DNA of 64,000 nucleotides from Pyronema omphalodes (GCA_024516155.1 JAJJXM010000032.1:496001-560000); one strand, 5' to 3'. Shown: positions 11,201 through 24,545, counted from the stretch's first letter. The notes: generated by a model not told the origin, from the letters alone. Translations and numbers: made by a program.

Positions 11201-13868
11201 TTCTCCTGCGTCACTGGAACAGGGATGAGGGGCAGATGTCGACACTTTTAACCACCAGGAGCTAAAGAGAAGCCATCATCTTCTAACGAATGCTAGTTAG
11301 AGTTATCACACTGAGCGATGGATGTGTGGACGTGAAGGGCTTTTTTCTGCAGAGGAATAAAGCCTCCAAGATGTCGCAAGCCAGCACCGGTGTTTTAACA
11401 AGACGAAAGTTTAAAATTTCTTCTTCAAAGAATTTTCTTCGGCTTTTGATATCTGTCAAAAAAGGAAAAAGAAAACAGAATTTTGACCTCGTCACGCCCA
11501 GAGCTTACTTATCTGGCTAAAATATTTGCCGAGTCATAACGAACCAACAAACTTATGTGCTTCCCAAGCCTTCACTACCCTACAACCAAGCCATCAACTT
11601 CTCACTCTGCATGAAGTGGCATAAATTAGCAGCCATTCCAAGAAATTCTCGCTAACCCATATCCAACCTCGTCTGCTGCAGTCTCCAAACCGTCTAGAAG
11701 CGTAAAAAATCCTTCTATGTCAACTGCCACAGAAGCCGTCAATTCTTCCATACCCCCCGCTATGTCAGAGCTAGGCAAAGTCAGTTGATGCCAGTCCAAG
11801 CTAGTCCGAAAATAGGCAACTTCTCGATGATCCCCGGAAGCTTCATAAACTTCACGATCGTCGATGGAAGTAGTGCGGTGAACGTTTCCTAGCGGATAGC
11901 AAGAGCACGTTGATTTGACAGGTTCCAAGATCACTTGATGGTTCTGCCGGCCGGAACATGTTCAGATTTTTCTTTAGGCCCGTTTTAAGGTGCCCTAGAA
12001 CTTTGCGGTTGTAAGATAGATATCAACTTGCAGTTCTGCAGAAAACTAGAGTACTTGGATACCACCATATCAAGCCTTAGATGCCAAAGGTGTACACTGT
12101 ACATAACACCATAAAATAAGGTGTATGACTATGGCACCATATACACCATACAGCAAAGTTGATGATGCAGAAGATAGCAACTCAGTTATGTATGGTGCCA
12201 TACAGCAGAATTACACCTGTTAAAAGTTAAAAGCCATTTATCTGCACTGACGATGCAGGAAGCTTCTGCAATCGACATTTAGCAAAGCATGCAAGTTTGT
12301 AAGTCATATGTAACAGAAAATAGAGTTAGATGAGCTTGAGCCTTGAGCATATGGAACTACCTGTACATACATAGATGATGATGATGGTGATGATGATCCA
12401 GATGCCGGCCTTGCTATGTATGGCTTGCTATAGCTTGATCTAAGGCTTGCTAAGGTTTTTCTTTTCTTTTTTTCTTTTTCTTTTTTAACAGCTTCTCGGC
12501 ATGGGGGTCATGAAGATCTTATGGTTTGGTTCCGTAACTCAAACATCTCGTGGAAAATCTTCAACGGTAAGTCTCAGGTTTCAACATCTTTGATCTTCCT
12601 ATAGCTTGGCGGTTAATCATAATTTACACCTTATCTTGGCGCCTATGCTGGTGTTTGTGGGCTACAGGCGTTTACCATAGGAGAGATCAAGAAATTACAG
12701 CAAAGCAAAAGTAAAGAAAAGCAAAGCAGCAAAGAAAAGGGTGAGGGACCAAGACAAAGGAAGGGGACCAAAAACCCACCATACCGCAATAACAATCCAC
12801 CACAGCACATCAATGATCAATCTCTAACCGACCCCAAGCTAAATTAAAAGACTTTTTAGCTCATACCTTCGTGCACACTGCACCATATTGGGCACCAGAT
12901 CATCTATCATCCCGTGTCTTGTCTGTCCTGTACAGTACATCCATACATACACCAGTTATGGAGCTACCTAGAGCATCGGTAAAAGTTGCACAGAAATATG
13001 GTGCCACTTAGCTGCCAGCAACCATACATAGGAGAAGGAAGGAGAAGGAGAAGACACTTGGTGAACCTTGATATAGTGGAACACTGGGACTATGGGCAGA
13101 ATATGACGGCAGGGTCCAGGCCATAGAGACCTGGAGGTAGCGGCCTGAGTGGGGGGTACAGAGAGGGTAGAGTAGTTCAGGAGGGACTTGAGGACTTGAG
13201 GACCTGGAGATTTGGGGACTTGAGTCTCGAGGATTATAGGTACCCCATAAGCCGCCGGGACCCGTGAAGCGGCGAGCCTGTGGGGTGCCCGGTGTATCGC
13301 TTCTCTGTAGTATGAACCACCATATGATAGACCTAGACACCATCCAGTGGATCTTAGGCCTTAGGCCTTAGGGTATGTCCGGAAGATTCCCCAGTAGCAC
13401 GGTCAATCATGATCATCATAATCATACGTACATACATAGACAAAAGAAGACAAGACCGCATCACATACCATCTCATAGATACCCTCCGAGCCCTGGTGCT
13501 TGCTTGCTTTCTTACTCCGAAACCGGGACTTTTGATACGTATACCCGCCGAGTTCACCGAGTAGCCTCATCTAGGATCCCGGCCAGATGTAGATGTAAAA
13601 CACTCCGAGACTCCGAGACCGACACCGACGCCGAGACTAGTGGATTTTGGGAACTTGGGAACTTGGGGGTTTAGGGGCTTGGGGGTTTGGAGGACGTGGG
13701 GAGCTGGGGGTTTGGGGGTTTGGGGAGTAGAGTATTGAAGTCAAAGAGCTTATGGATGGATTATGGATGGGGATTAGAGAAAGTGTATAGTGGGGTTGTG
13801 TAGATAGTTTTTGTTGTGGTTGAAGATTTCTGTTTTAACTGGGCTTGTGTTGGACGAGGTATAGACGT

Positions 13869-13885
13869 GGGGGGGGGGGGGGGGG
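13869..13885. repeat. Homopolymer G tract (17 G)
   Basis: Uninterrupted run of 17 G in a gene-free stretch. Confidence 0.9.
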
Positions 13886-14454
13886 CAGGTTAGGGCAAGA
13901 GAGGCTCAGTGTAGATGGGGTTAAACGGAGTTTATGTTGTTTACATATGGGTTCTGTTTAGGAAATTTATATATCATGCTTTTTTAAGGAGTGAAGTAGT
14001 GATTAGATTCCTTATAGGCCGTTGTAAGTTATCTTATAGATGGAGTTTGTATATACGGTGTACACTCTAGGGGGGTGTTTTTTTTTTTTTTAAGTCAACA
14101 TCACTGGCTTATGCAGATGTTTGACTGCGATTATTGAGTCTAGATACGAGGTTAATAGTTCAAAATGTTTCATGACAACAAGCATACGAGACCATAATAG
14201 ATCATAGGATTCACCAAACAAAATTGTAGGTAAAATACTACACTGTAGCCGTTGGTATTTTTGAACTTAAATTGATCATCTCGATTTATTACGTAGTTTG
14301 TTTATGGTTTCGTATGTTACAGTTTGTCGCTGGTTGATATCGATGAGGTTACATGGCTGCCATGGCAAGTTTACCCGTCTGTTACATGTAACCGCATGTT
14401 ATTTCTTCTTTCGCTTATGATATGGCGTCTCATTATCCATACCCATATCACGCT

Positions 14455-14498
14455 CATAATCATAATCATAATCATAATCATAATCATAATCATAATCA
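14455..14498. repeat. (CATAAT)7 microsatellite
   Basis: About 7.3 uninterrupted copies of a hexanucleotide. It forms a poly-isoleucine frame that should not be taken for a gene. Confidence 0.9.
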
Positions 14499-17178
14499 CA
14501 GTGGTTTCAGTTCCTGCTATGTCAACCACGTTATTTTTTTATTTTTTTATCTTTTCGTCGGATCAAAATACCATTGACAGCCGACCATGGATGCGTCGTG
14601 GGTTAGATCCGATGTGGCTTCAGTGGCTTCGGTTGTGGAAACTCGGGATCTGGGGGAGGCTGTGTACATAGTGAAGTGCGATGTTCGACCTAGGGATCCC
14701 GGATTCTCAGGGAGGCTGTGCTACCGTACATAGTAGTTGAGGATCCGGCGTATGTATAGTGCCTACATACCGGTTGACGGCTGTTTTTGTTTACATAGGT
14801 TATGTATGTATGTATCGCAAGTGACGATATCATTATACATACCATCTACAATTGTGTAGTTATATGCTCTGCCTATGATAGTTGATATAACCGCCCGAAA
14901 ATATCTCATCACCATGTTTTTATTTTACCCAGTATGGTACATACCCGACATAAGAATCTATAGGGTAACGCGATGCTTGCATATATCGTCAGCCTCAATT
15001 TGAGTCAACCTAGTCTCACGTATGGAAGGAATGACCTTTGATTGATTGCCGGTTGATGAATACGATTTTTGCTATGGCCCCCTTACCGAGCCAGATATTC
15101 CAGATCATGCACTCTATTCGGTTCGGGTACGGAGATGTTATTTTGGGGGATAAGCACAGGTAATAGGCAATAGGAAATAGGCAACATCATGGCTCATGGC
15201 TCATCATGCGGTGATCATATTATGGGAATTTATGGATGACAACGAATCAGTTTGGTTTTTTGATGACTTGACTTGGTTTACGAGGATCTTCATATGTAAT
15301 TGAGCCGCGTGTGGCTTATGGTTAGGAAATTTCATATATGATGATGTTAATTGGTCCCCTTGATTTAATGGATACGGTTATTGGATCGATACTCCATGGA
15401 TCTTGAGGGATGCGTAGTTTTCTAGGTTTCCCAGGCTCCAAGGGGATGGTATAAGCATATGTAGGCATAAGCATACATAGGCATGGCCTCCATGTGGCAT
15501 CAGGTGCGTACTCCACCGTATTCATCCAAGGTCCTATGATTCCATATCCAAAACTTACCTTATCTTTTTTCATCCAGACCTCGACAAACGTTCCTTTCTC
15601 CTCTTTATCTTCCGTTAACAGAAATGGAAAAGCGTCGAGACAAACAAAAAAACTGGCGTTGATAAACCCCAGTCTTGGCTGGAAACTGATATCGGTGGCT
15701 TTCGCGGATCCGGGACAAATGTGTATGTGGGTACGGTGCCTATACCTGTATCATCAATTTTCTAACCGTTTTTTAACTCGGTTTCATGACCCATACGCTT
15801 TTTTACTTTTTGCTTCATTGCCTCGCCTCGCGTTCCAGGCCCCAAGGAAAAAAAAACCAATGCACCATTGCACATCAGAGGCGTATCGAAAGCACAACGT
15901 AACCGAGATGATATCCATACCTAGTTCCATTTGCCACCGTCGCGTGGTTGACTGTATGGTATGGCGGTTTATGTATGGGTGAACAGCACCCAGGTTTATC
16001 AAATAAAAAACCATGGGTTGGGTTTAGGCCTTAGATCTTTACACCATCCATGATCGATATACATACAAGGCTTCAGAAATTGCTGTGGTTTTAGTAGGAT
16101 TCTTTGTATAATGCTGTACATACCTTATGTCATAATGCGGATTCAAGGTTCGGTTTGAAATCTAAATCGTGACGTGTGGCGATTTGTTAATTGTCCAAGA
16201 AGCTCAAACTTCGAAACCTCGAACGCCATGTGCGGATGCTTCACCGAGAGGCTCCGCCCTTGCTGACACCTACATACCTGCCGCCTGTGTTTCCGGGGTT
16301 TGTTTTAGATGCAAGGCTGTGATGACAAGGCTGTTTTATGGACCCGGCTGTATCGAATTTAAGAAGGCTGTCTACGTGAGGTTATTGTATGCAAGGCTCA
16401 CAAAGGCTGATAAATACCAGCCGGCCCCAAAACAGCAGCTCACACAACATACCGTCAAGCCCCCAGCTGAAATCGCCGGCGGGATTTCACAGAGCCGCAG
16501 ATATCAAACCCAGGGATTACAGAGTCTCACAGAGTTCCGCTAAACCCAATTTAATCTAATCACCATCTCGTCTCGTTCGTCTCTTTCGTCTTTTGCCTTC
16601 GTTCTCAAATCCCCGTCGTCACCTGATGAAGCTATATGTATCACCCGGGACCCCGCGAATTGTGGCTTGACGCCGGTTTCTTAGAGAATTCCCTATGAGA
16701 CGCTAGGAATAGATGATGATGAAATCATCATGCCATTCGAAATGTATTTAGAAATCGTACGAAGCCGAAACCGAGGCCGATGCCGATGCCCGACCGACGT
16801 AGACCGGAGCTGTGATTGTTGATACATTTTCCATGATCCCGAGGAGTTCCTTTCCTTCGGTGGCGGCTGCGCGGAGAAATGCGGAGTTCAGTGATTCTCC
16901 CCGAGAAGGATGGCCGGGGGGCAAGGCTACTCTACACCATACATAGTTACGGATCATGTTTGATTCACCGACCGATAATCGTCATTATAGTCGCTTGTAA
17001 TATGCCCCTAGGGACGGTTATATCAAACACATTTTTTGTATCAGATGCTGGTTACACCGAATGCCTAGGTGTAGGGCTCACTGCATAGTGGACACAGTAG
17101 ATACGTTACACGATGTGTATTCGCAGACATTACCGCCGGATAGGCTTCGTTCCATCAAACGAGCGGTGAACATCTCAG

Positions 17179-17203
17179 TTTTTTTTTTTTTTTTTTTTTT
17201 TTT
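17179..17203. repeat. Homopolymer T tract (25 T)
   Basis: Uninterrupted run of 25 T followed by CTCTCC. If transcribed on the plus strand it would terminate RNA polymerase III; on the minus strand it could be the poly(A) tail of a retroposed sequence, but no element was identified next to it. Confidence 0.85.
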
Positions 17204-19485
17204 CTCTCCTCCTCTGCGCGCGGGGCATTGAAATCACAATCCAGGTTGAAACCTGGCCTTGCGATTATGCGAGTTCCGCATCGTAGAACGTACCCGAGAA
17301 GAGTTACTGCGCGGTACGGCACCTGTCTTCGCCGTTCCATTTCTTCTGCAGTCCGCATCCATCCATAAAAAGTGGGGATTCTGCAGAGGCTGTGTGTCTG
17401 TTTTCCCCGGCTGGCTGCCCATATTTGTCTCTGGCCGCTCCACTCGATAGCAGAGGCGATGGAAGCGTGGTAAAAGAAGCGAGGTGAGATGAAATATTCC
17501 GAATGGACGGTCTCTCCGGGAAGGCGGGCAGTCATTCCATGGCTTCTCTGCCTAATAGTAGGACTCGACAACATTCAAGTCGGCCAGGAAGTTTTGCTCC
17601 ACCTCCATCTCGCGCTTGATACAGAGCCTTTCGCCGCCAACATTCTTCGTCCTCTCTTCTTCATCACATCACATCCTCCATCTTCCATCATATCATGCAC
17701 ACCAACCATGCAAATTTCATTACTCCTTCGATTTCAACTAGAGCAGAGTGCCTCTACTCTAGTTTTGTCACGCTTCAACTAGCGGTGGCTATTAACCTTT
17801 TCGCTGGGTGTTCCCCTCGTTTCCCTGTCGATTTTGCGTTTAGGTGGTGAAGAAATTGCGGGAGGGAGGTAGGCTACGGGAGTAAGGCCCCGCCAGCTCT
17901 AGAGTTCTCTCTCCACAAAGAAGCTCGAGAAGTCGGTTGGTGTTCTTCTCGGGCTTTGCGGACTGCTCCTAGGAAATGCAAAGGCTTCCCCATAGATGAT
18001 AGTTCCGAAGAGGATCAGATCATAAGGAACGTCATATGTAACCTGGTACACTTCGGTTCCCTCGGTCAACTGAACCAACTGAGCTTCATCTGTGCTTACC
18101 GATCTCTTAGATACATCCTTCTTTCTATTTTCGCCTTAACATGCAGTGGGCTTTGCAGACAGCATCATCAACACCCGGTCGGCGGAGTTGTCCATCTGGT
18201 GGTTGGTATATACCTGCATACAACCGTATGTTACTTCATACAGAAATTTATGCATGCACTTTTCTACTACGCGTACCCATCCTTTGCTGCGCACTCTTTC
18301 GGCCTCATTCTTCAACGGTGGCCTTTCGCGGGACTTCTCACCGTCCCTGTGCTCTTGGTGTGCACTGTGTTCTGCTTTCCCCTCTGATGAACAGATTGCA
18401 ACCGTGTTGGGAATAAGTGGGCACATCGTCATGCCTCCGCAGCTCATCCGCACCCTGTCCACCCACCCTGTCCTCCATGCTGCCCTCTCCAGCCCTCCAG
18501 CCCACCCTGTCCTCCCAGGGCCCCCTTCGACTCCCCTGCCATCCCCCCAATTACACCCTCCCGGCCAGCCTACTAGGTTTGAGCAGCCCCCCAGCAAAAG
18601 TATACGACGGGCTATCACTACTTTATCACGACTTTTTTGGGTAGAAGATTTCCCCCGTTGTGAAATATGTTGACGTAGAGATCATCGTGGTGAATTGTGT
18701 GAATGACGAGTATGTACTAGTCAGTCAAGAGGATAGACAGATAGAGACGACTAGGTGCGGCATTGTGCAATATGTGAAATGCCCTCCTCTCCCTAGCTAC
18801 ATACCATTAGAGAACGAGCAGACAGGCATTCCACCACCGAAGAAGGCTCGACTACTGAGCTAGCGGATTTTTTTCTATCTGCAGTTCGAACTTTGCGCCA
18901 ACTACCACTACGCTGCCCAGTTAGCACTGAGCTGTTAGTAGCCACTGTGATTTTTTGAGACTTGCTCGGGGAGTGAGAGTGGGAGTCGAGTCGAGTCGAG
19001 TCAAGTCGTTCCCTTCAGCATTGAAATCTACCTTTGTGTTGTCTGTCTCGATAAGTTCAACGACAAAATTCAGCGACTCAGCGATTTCAGTTTGATAAGT
19101 TCCCCCCACACCCGACACGCCAAATACACCGAACGAAGAAGATACATACAACGACAACACACACCACGGTAGTAGTAGTAGTGGGTAGGCAGTGGGTAGT
19201 GAGTAGTGAGTAGTGAGTAGTGAGTGACCACGCTCAGGAAAAAGAGATCAGTTGGTTTTTAGGTCTCTAGAGTCCACAAATTACTAGTGGTGGTGGTGCT
19301 TCAATTACCACACGCAAAAAAAAGAGCACTCTTGAGGTCTTGACAAGTATTTGTTGCACTAAGCGAAGTTGAAAAAAGAGAACAGACAATTTCTATTCGC
19401 TGGTCCATAGCTGAACAAGGCTACGGAGGACACAGACAGAAGAGACAAAAGTGACCCAACGGTCAACCCATCTAATTCATCAGAA

Positions 19486-19499
19486 GGGGGGGGGGGGGG
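19486..19499. repeat. Homopolymer G tract (14 G)
   Basis: Uninterrupted run of 14 G, upstream of the simple-sequence block that leads to the short coiled-coil protein gene. Confidence 0.9.
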
Positions 19500-19800
19500 T
19501 ATGTAGGAAGGAAGGAATTAGGCTGGGTCTGTCCTGGCTGTCCTGGCTGTCCTGTCTGTTCGCTCTGGCGGCTTCTAACTAGCCGCTATGCAACGCCTTG
19601 AGCGGCCTGAGGCGGCGTTTGGTGCGTTTGGTAGCGTTTGGTGGGTTGGTAGCGTCGGTTCGGGCTTGGGACTAATGGGTTCGAATTACGCAGGCGCAAG
19701 TGTACAAACGAGACCGGAGGGCATTCTGAGAGAAGGACGAGGAGGAAGCAGAAGCAGGAGCAGGAGCCAGGAGCCAGGACGAGTACCAGCATAGCAACGC

Positions 19801-20163
19801 CGAGAGTCAGTCCCTTATCCAGCCCAGCCGCGAACGAGCGAGGGAGCAGCACCAGAGTAGAGCAGAGCAGTAGTAGTGGTAGTAGTAGTAGTAGCAGCAG
19901 AGCAGAAGCAACAATAGTAGTACTGTACTGTAGTAGCAAACCAGGAAGCCCAGCAAGTCAGCGAACGCAACGCAGCGGAGCAGCAGAAGCAGAAGCAGAG
20001 TGACAAAAGAAGTAAGAGAAGTGAGAAGAGAAAAGACGAAAAGAGCAAAAGAAGCAGAGCCGCAATAAAAGAGGAAAAACAATCGCGAGAAGAGAGAAGA
20101 GAAGAGAAGTGGAAGTGGAAGAAGCAGCAAAGAAGAATAAGCAGCAGACGCAGAGCAGCAGCA

Positions 20164-20196
<33 letters not shown>

Positions 20197-21540
20197 GCAG
20201 AGCAGAAGCAACAATACACGCATCTTCCACCCAACCCCAACTTCAAACCAGAACAACAACCTTCCTTTTCATTCCTCAAATCAAATCATTTACAACAACT
20301 GCAACACCAAAAGAATTAAATCCAGAACATCACCGCCAAATCACCACAAACACACTCAAACTCACACGAACCACTCGCCTCTACCCCTACCAACAACAGC
20401 CTCTAGCAGCCCCCTCAAAGCAGCCCACCAGCCCACAGCAGCCTCTAGCAGCCCCCTCAAAGGCCACCAGTCTACAGCACCCCCTCAAAGGCCACCACCC
20501 ACCACCACCACCCACCACTCTACCACCACCACCACCACCACCACCCAGCCCTCGCTCGCTCGCTCTCATCGGTCGGTCAACTCGGTCACCACCACCACTA
20601 CAACAACCACAACCACAACCACCACCACCACCACTCTTTCTCCTCCTCCTCCTCCTCCTCCTCCCCGCCCCTGCACCACCGTGCTTGCTGTCCCCGCTCC
20701 ATCTCTCTCCCGCTCTACCCTCCGCTCCTGCCCTCCACTCCCTTTGGCCAAGTGTCCGTCGCCGCCGCCATCACACACTTTCTGTTACCCTTCTACACTT
20801 TGGCCTCTCCTCGACGATCAGCCTACCCCTCGTCGGCTGTGCTTGCTCTGCGCCTGCAACGTGTAGGCCGTCACTTGCTAGCTCCCGCATCGGTGTACAA
20901 GTGGTGGTGTAGTCTACTGAACCCTTTCGGAAAACAGCGTGTGGGGCCACCACCATTGTTTTTTCCACCACCACGACGCACCCACCTGCTTGGTACTCCA
21001 CTTATATACATAGATAGACTTATTGCGGCCCATTTGTCCCCTACATACAGACATACGACAGGACAGGTCGCCCATTCTACCGGGTTCCCGCCAACACCAG
21101 CAGGCAAGCAAGGCCAGACATCCACGAGCCAGACAAATACCCCCAGGGCCCCAGGCAAGGAGGGATAAAGCACTACGACCCGCCATCCCACGACATTACA
21201 TGCGACATTGGATTAGGAGGCTAGAAGACCAGCACCATCTGAGAATACAAAGTATAACCACCATCACTACGACTACTACCTAAGACACACCACCACCGCT
21301 ACTACTACTACACACCGCAACCAGCCACCACCACTATCACACTATACACATTCGACAACTACACTCTCAACACCACGACCATCAGCACTACTCATCATTG
21401 CTATCAATAGAGAGACACAGCAAGACGCGACTGGCAACACGCTCAACAACACACACGAAACCTACCCAAACATATACCCCCCACACACCGACACCACGGC
21501 TTTCGACAACTCTACAACCGCTATCCTCGACGACTGCAAG
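19801..21540. repeat. Simple-sequence-dense leader or promoter region
   Basis: About 1.7 kb directly upstream of the coiled-coil gene is dominated by short repeats: AGT/AGC triplets at 19866-19910, ten pure CAG at 20166-20195, CCA/CAC triplets at 20495-20545 and 20588-20635, CTC triplets at 20640-20665, CA-rich DNA at 21240-21480. The purine/pyrimidine bias produces long open frames on both strands (for example 20109-20912 plus and 19807-20279 minus) made only of Gln, Pro, Leu, Ser or Ala runs. I read them as by-products of the repeats, although a real poly-Gln protein from 20109 cannot be excluded. The part near 21540 has the CA-rich character of a fungal 5' UTR. Confidence 0.6.
20166..20195. 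repeat. (CAG)10 microsatellite
   Basis: Ten uninterrupted CAG copies flanked by more AGC/GAGCAG sequence. Confidence 0.9.
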
Positions 21541-22180
21541 ATGGTGACGCCTACCCGACCGCCCGCCAACCGCACCCTGTCGACTCGATCCACAACCGAG
21601 CCCGTCGAGTTACCACTAAACAACAGCAGTGCCGTGTCGACACCATCAATAGCAGACGACAACGACCCACTGCGGGATAGCATCGAGGCGAGTGAAAAGG
21701 ACGACTTGTGTGACGATGAGGACGACGAGAGGAGGGGGCGATCATCAACGATTGACCCGATGAAGTACGAGATGGACCCGAGGAATATGAGCCCGCGAAG
21801 GGATAGCGAGGAGTTGGATCAGCTGGGCGCAGAGGCAAAGGCCAGACTTGAGGCGTAGGTTATTCTTTAGGGAGGGGGGATCATGGGAATTTAGCGCTGA
21901 CAAGGCGCTTTCGTAACAACAGACAAGCACAAACCCTTCAGTCCGGTTTACGAGCACTGTTGGATCGGGTCGAGCAAGTCCGCGAGGAGCACGATAGACT
22001 GGAAGGAGAGAACCGCTTCCTTCAAGAGTACGACTACCTCTTCAACAATTCCCGGGCGAATCAGGCCGTACTAATGGAGTTGAAAATAGGTACATTGGTT
22101 CCCTTGTAGCAACATCAAACATCACAAGGCCAGCATCCGGACCGCGCGGAAGGAATTCCGGCGGAAGAATCAACCGCTAA
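21541..22180 (+). CDS. Short coiled-coil protein, SCOC/DUF2205 family
   Basis: Three exons give a 169-residue protein: 21541-21854, 21923-22027 and 22090-22180. Intron 1 runs from GTAGGT to AACAACAG and intron 2 from GTACGA to AAAATAG with a TACTAATG branch point; both junctions keep the frame and join the conserved domain. The N-terminal half is acidic and disordered (DLCDDEDDER); residues about 98-150 form the family domain, with the hallmark LRALLDRVEQVREEHDRLEG, then ENRFLQEYIGSLVATSNIT, which is split across intron 2 after FLQE. The tail is Gly/Arg-rich. Animal SCOC is a Golgi-associated coiled-coil protein that binds Arl1/Arl3-type GTPases and acts in autophagy; a similar role here is inferred from family. 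Without splicing, exon 1 seems to end at a TAG at 21856 and the domain is missed. Confidence 0.9.
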
Positions 22181-22646
22181 GAAGTAAATACGAAGTTCAC
22201 AGTTTTTGTTTTTTTAAGGGGACGCGCGAGAAAGTTCGGGTACAAATCCACGGTAGAGCGGCGGAATCAAACGGGGTGTTCATCTGGGAGATATTAACAA
22301 GTTAGAGCGGGGATTGGGTGTTCTTTTTTGTCTTTCTTTTGTACAGTGGTCTTTTTTTTCTCCTTTTTTCTCCTTTTTTTTTCTTTCTTTATTTTTTTGA
22401 GCGATGCATGGTGCAACGATTTTGCTTGAATATCGGACAAAGGGCATGTTGGCACAGAAAGATTCAGGTGGTGATTGCGACACTTTTTTTTTATTATTTT
22501 TTTTTTCTCTTTTTGGGTTTTCTTTGATTCGATTCGATCCACATCTTTTTTTGAGAGGGAGAAGCTACTTTTTACTACTTGAGGGGAGAAGGGGGAAACC
22601 CCACAACCAACGAATCGACGAACTACAAAAACGACGATAGAGATTC

Positions 22647-22738
22647 AACTACTACCTACTACTACCTACTACTACTACCTATCTACCTACCTATCTATCT
22701 ATCTACCTACCTACATACTACTACCTACTATTACTACT
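22647..22738. repeat. TACC/TAC microsatellite block
   Basis: Mixed ACT/ACCT and ATCT/ACCT units over about 90 bases, downstream of the short coiled-coil protein gene. Confidence 0.8.
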
Positions 22739-23989
22739 CAAATCGAAAGGCTACTGCAAACCCATCGGTTTTGAAAAGTCATTACTACTATCACATGATC
22801 CTCTGCTCCACCAACCTTCGAGTCCCCTGCGCGCTCTTGGAACCCGTGGAACCAGTTCAACCATAGCCTCAGCCTTAGGGCCCTCGTCCGATCCATGAGA
22901 GAGAAGAGTCCTGTACCCTGCCATCTCAGCATCCGATAAACACAGGGAACCCAGGGAACCTCAGGCACTCCAGAAATCCGTGGGCATCCCATCCCGTCTC
23001 AATCCCATCGCGGGCCTGCAAAGAACCCGCACCCCAAAAAATTCTCCCGCACCTCAAAGCTTGTATATAAACTTCTTTTTCAACAATCGCCCATTTTTTT
23101 GTTTTCTTTCCTTTTCTCTTTATCAATAAGGCGTCCTGATGTTTTATTTTTCTCTTTTCTTTTGCTTTGCTTTGCTTTTTGTTGTTGCGAATTAAGTTGT
23201 GTTGTGTTGATTGGTTTTGAGTTCTGAGTTGCTTTTTTGGTTTATTAATTGAGGGGATGGAAGTGGTTGAGAGGTTGAAAGGTTGAGGAGTTTTGTATCA
23301 CAGTCAGTGGTTAGGTTACTTTGCATACTGAAAATGGCTTCCTTTTTTTAAAAAGTTCGCTATTATTGAGTATTGAGTTTTTTTGTGGATTCGTGAGGTT
23401 GTTTATTTGCTTTACTAACTGAGATTGTGAGGGAAGTGGATGGGTGAGTGGGTGAGTGGGTGAGTGGGGGCAGAGGGGAAGGAGGGGCGAGGAGAGGAGT
23501 AGAGGAGTAGAGGAGATATGGACTTTGTGAAGAGGCAAAGATACCATATGATAAGAAAGGGGCGGGCGGAGGTGGGGGAGGGAAGAAGGGATTATTATTT
23601 TTTACTATTCAATACTGTCGTTTTCGTAGATGCTAGGGTTGGAATGGATTGCGTTTTTGGTTTTTGGTTTTTGATTTTTGATTTTTCTTTTTGATTTGAT
23701 TTGGGGTTTGTGGATTGTTTTGTTTGTTTTTTGATTTTGATTTGATTTTGTTTATTTGGTATTGAATTGGAATGGGATTATTGGGGACTGGAGATGAGGA
23801 TGGGGATGGGGATGGGTAGTCGTGGTGATGGGGAGAGGGGAGCAGAGGCTATGGGAGAGGAGAGGGGATGTGGATATTGGAAAGTGAAATAAATGGGGCT
23901 GTATGTAGTTCAAGTCAAACAATAACTGGTTTTTTGTTTTTTTGTTTTCTTTTTATCTATCTCCATCTCTATATCTTTATCTATCGGCC

Positions 23990-24116
23990 TATGTCCGTCT
24001 GTTTATCTGTCTGTCTGTCTGTCTAGCTATTGATCTGTCTGTCTGTCCATTTGTCTATCTATCGGTCTATGTTCGTCTGTCTGTCTGTCTAGCTATTGAT
24101 CTGTCTGTCTGTTTAT
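23990..24116. repeat. GTCT microsatellite with internal duplication
   Basis: Runs of GTCT (CTGT) interrupted by the phrase TAGCTATTGATCTGTCTGTC, which occurs twice about 68 bases apart, so the tract grew partly by duplicating a compound unit. Confidence 0.75.
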
Positions 24117-24199
24117 TCAATTCTACTTGCTCGACTATACTTATTGGATATTTTTGTTGCCTGTTTTTGTTGTCTGTTCTCTGTGCTGATTGTTTTGTA

Positions 24200-24246
24200 A
24201 AGTCAAGTCAAGTCAAGCCAAGTCAAATCAACTCAAGTCAAGTCAA
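24200..24246. repeat. (AAGTC)n microsatellite
   Basis: About nine slightly imperfect copies of a five-base unit. Confidence 0.8.
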
Positions 24247-24270
24247 CTGAAGCTTGAAATAAAACCCTAT

Positions 24271-24318
24271 ACCAAACAATATTTATACCAAACAATATTT
24301 ATACCAAACAATATTTAT
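24271..24318. repeat. 16-base tandem repeat, three copies
   Basis: Three essentially identical copies of ACCAAACAATATTTAT start at 24271, 24287 and 24303. Confidence 0.85.
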
Positions 24319-24500
24319 ATCCACTCATATTTATATCAACCTATATCAACCTATATTTATATGTATATGTATAACAAATCAACAGTAGGTAGGTTATGGA
24401 AATGATATTGAAATGCTTTGAGAATATGAAGAGATTTATGGAGATTTGGTATGGGGTGTAGTAAACTGTAAATGTTACCCTTAACCGGTCTCTGCTAAGA

Positions 24501-24545
24501 TGTGGAAGGTGTGGAAGGTGTGGAGGGTGTGGAGGGTGTGGAAGG
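24501..24545. repeat. 9-base tandem repeat, five copies
   Basis: Five copies of TGTGGAAGG or TGTGGAGGG. Confidence 0.85.

Larger units (their letters stand above)
8277..19800. other. Gene-poor stretch, no recognisable gene
   Basis: About 11.5 kb with no frame I can assign to a family. Frames at 9600-10430 and 17950-18870 have some coding flavour but are interrupted by stops in every frame, as in decayed genes. Local features: an inverted repeat of about 12 bases (TATGGCACCATA and TATGGTGCCATA) near 12131 and 12191, 17 G at 13869-13885, a CATAAT hexanucleotide repeat at 14455-14498, 25 T at 17179-17203, a 7-base AGTGAGT repeat at 19196-19227, and 14 G at 19486-19499. Confidence 0.5.

Noticed and set aside
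14324..14671. Frame with a poly-isoleucine run
   Set aside because: Produced by the CATAAT microsatellite.
18146..18863. Possible gene with a C-terminal PPPKKARLL nuclear-signal-like end
   Set aside because: Several overlapping frames, in-frame stops and a CCACCCTGTCCTCC repeat; no ATG and exon structure could be supported.
19807..20279. Minus-strand Leu/Ser/Ala-rich frames of about 150 residues
   Set aside because: Three overlapping frames are open at once over triplet repeats; they look like transmembrane proteins only because of CTG/CTA runs.
20109..20912. 267-residue Gln/Pro/Leu-rich open frame
   Set aside because: Built almost entirely from CAG, CCA and CTC repeats; opposite-strand frames are equally open, so openness reflects composition.
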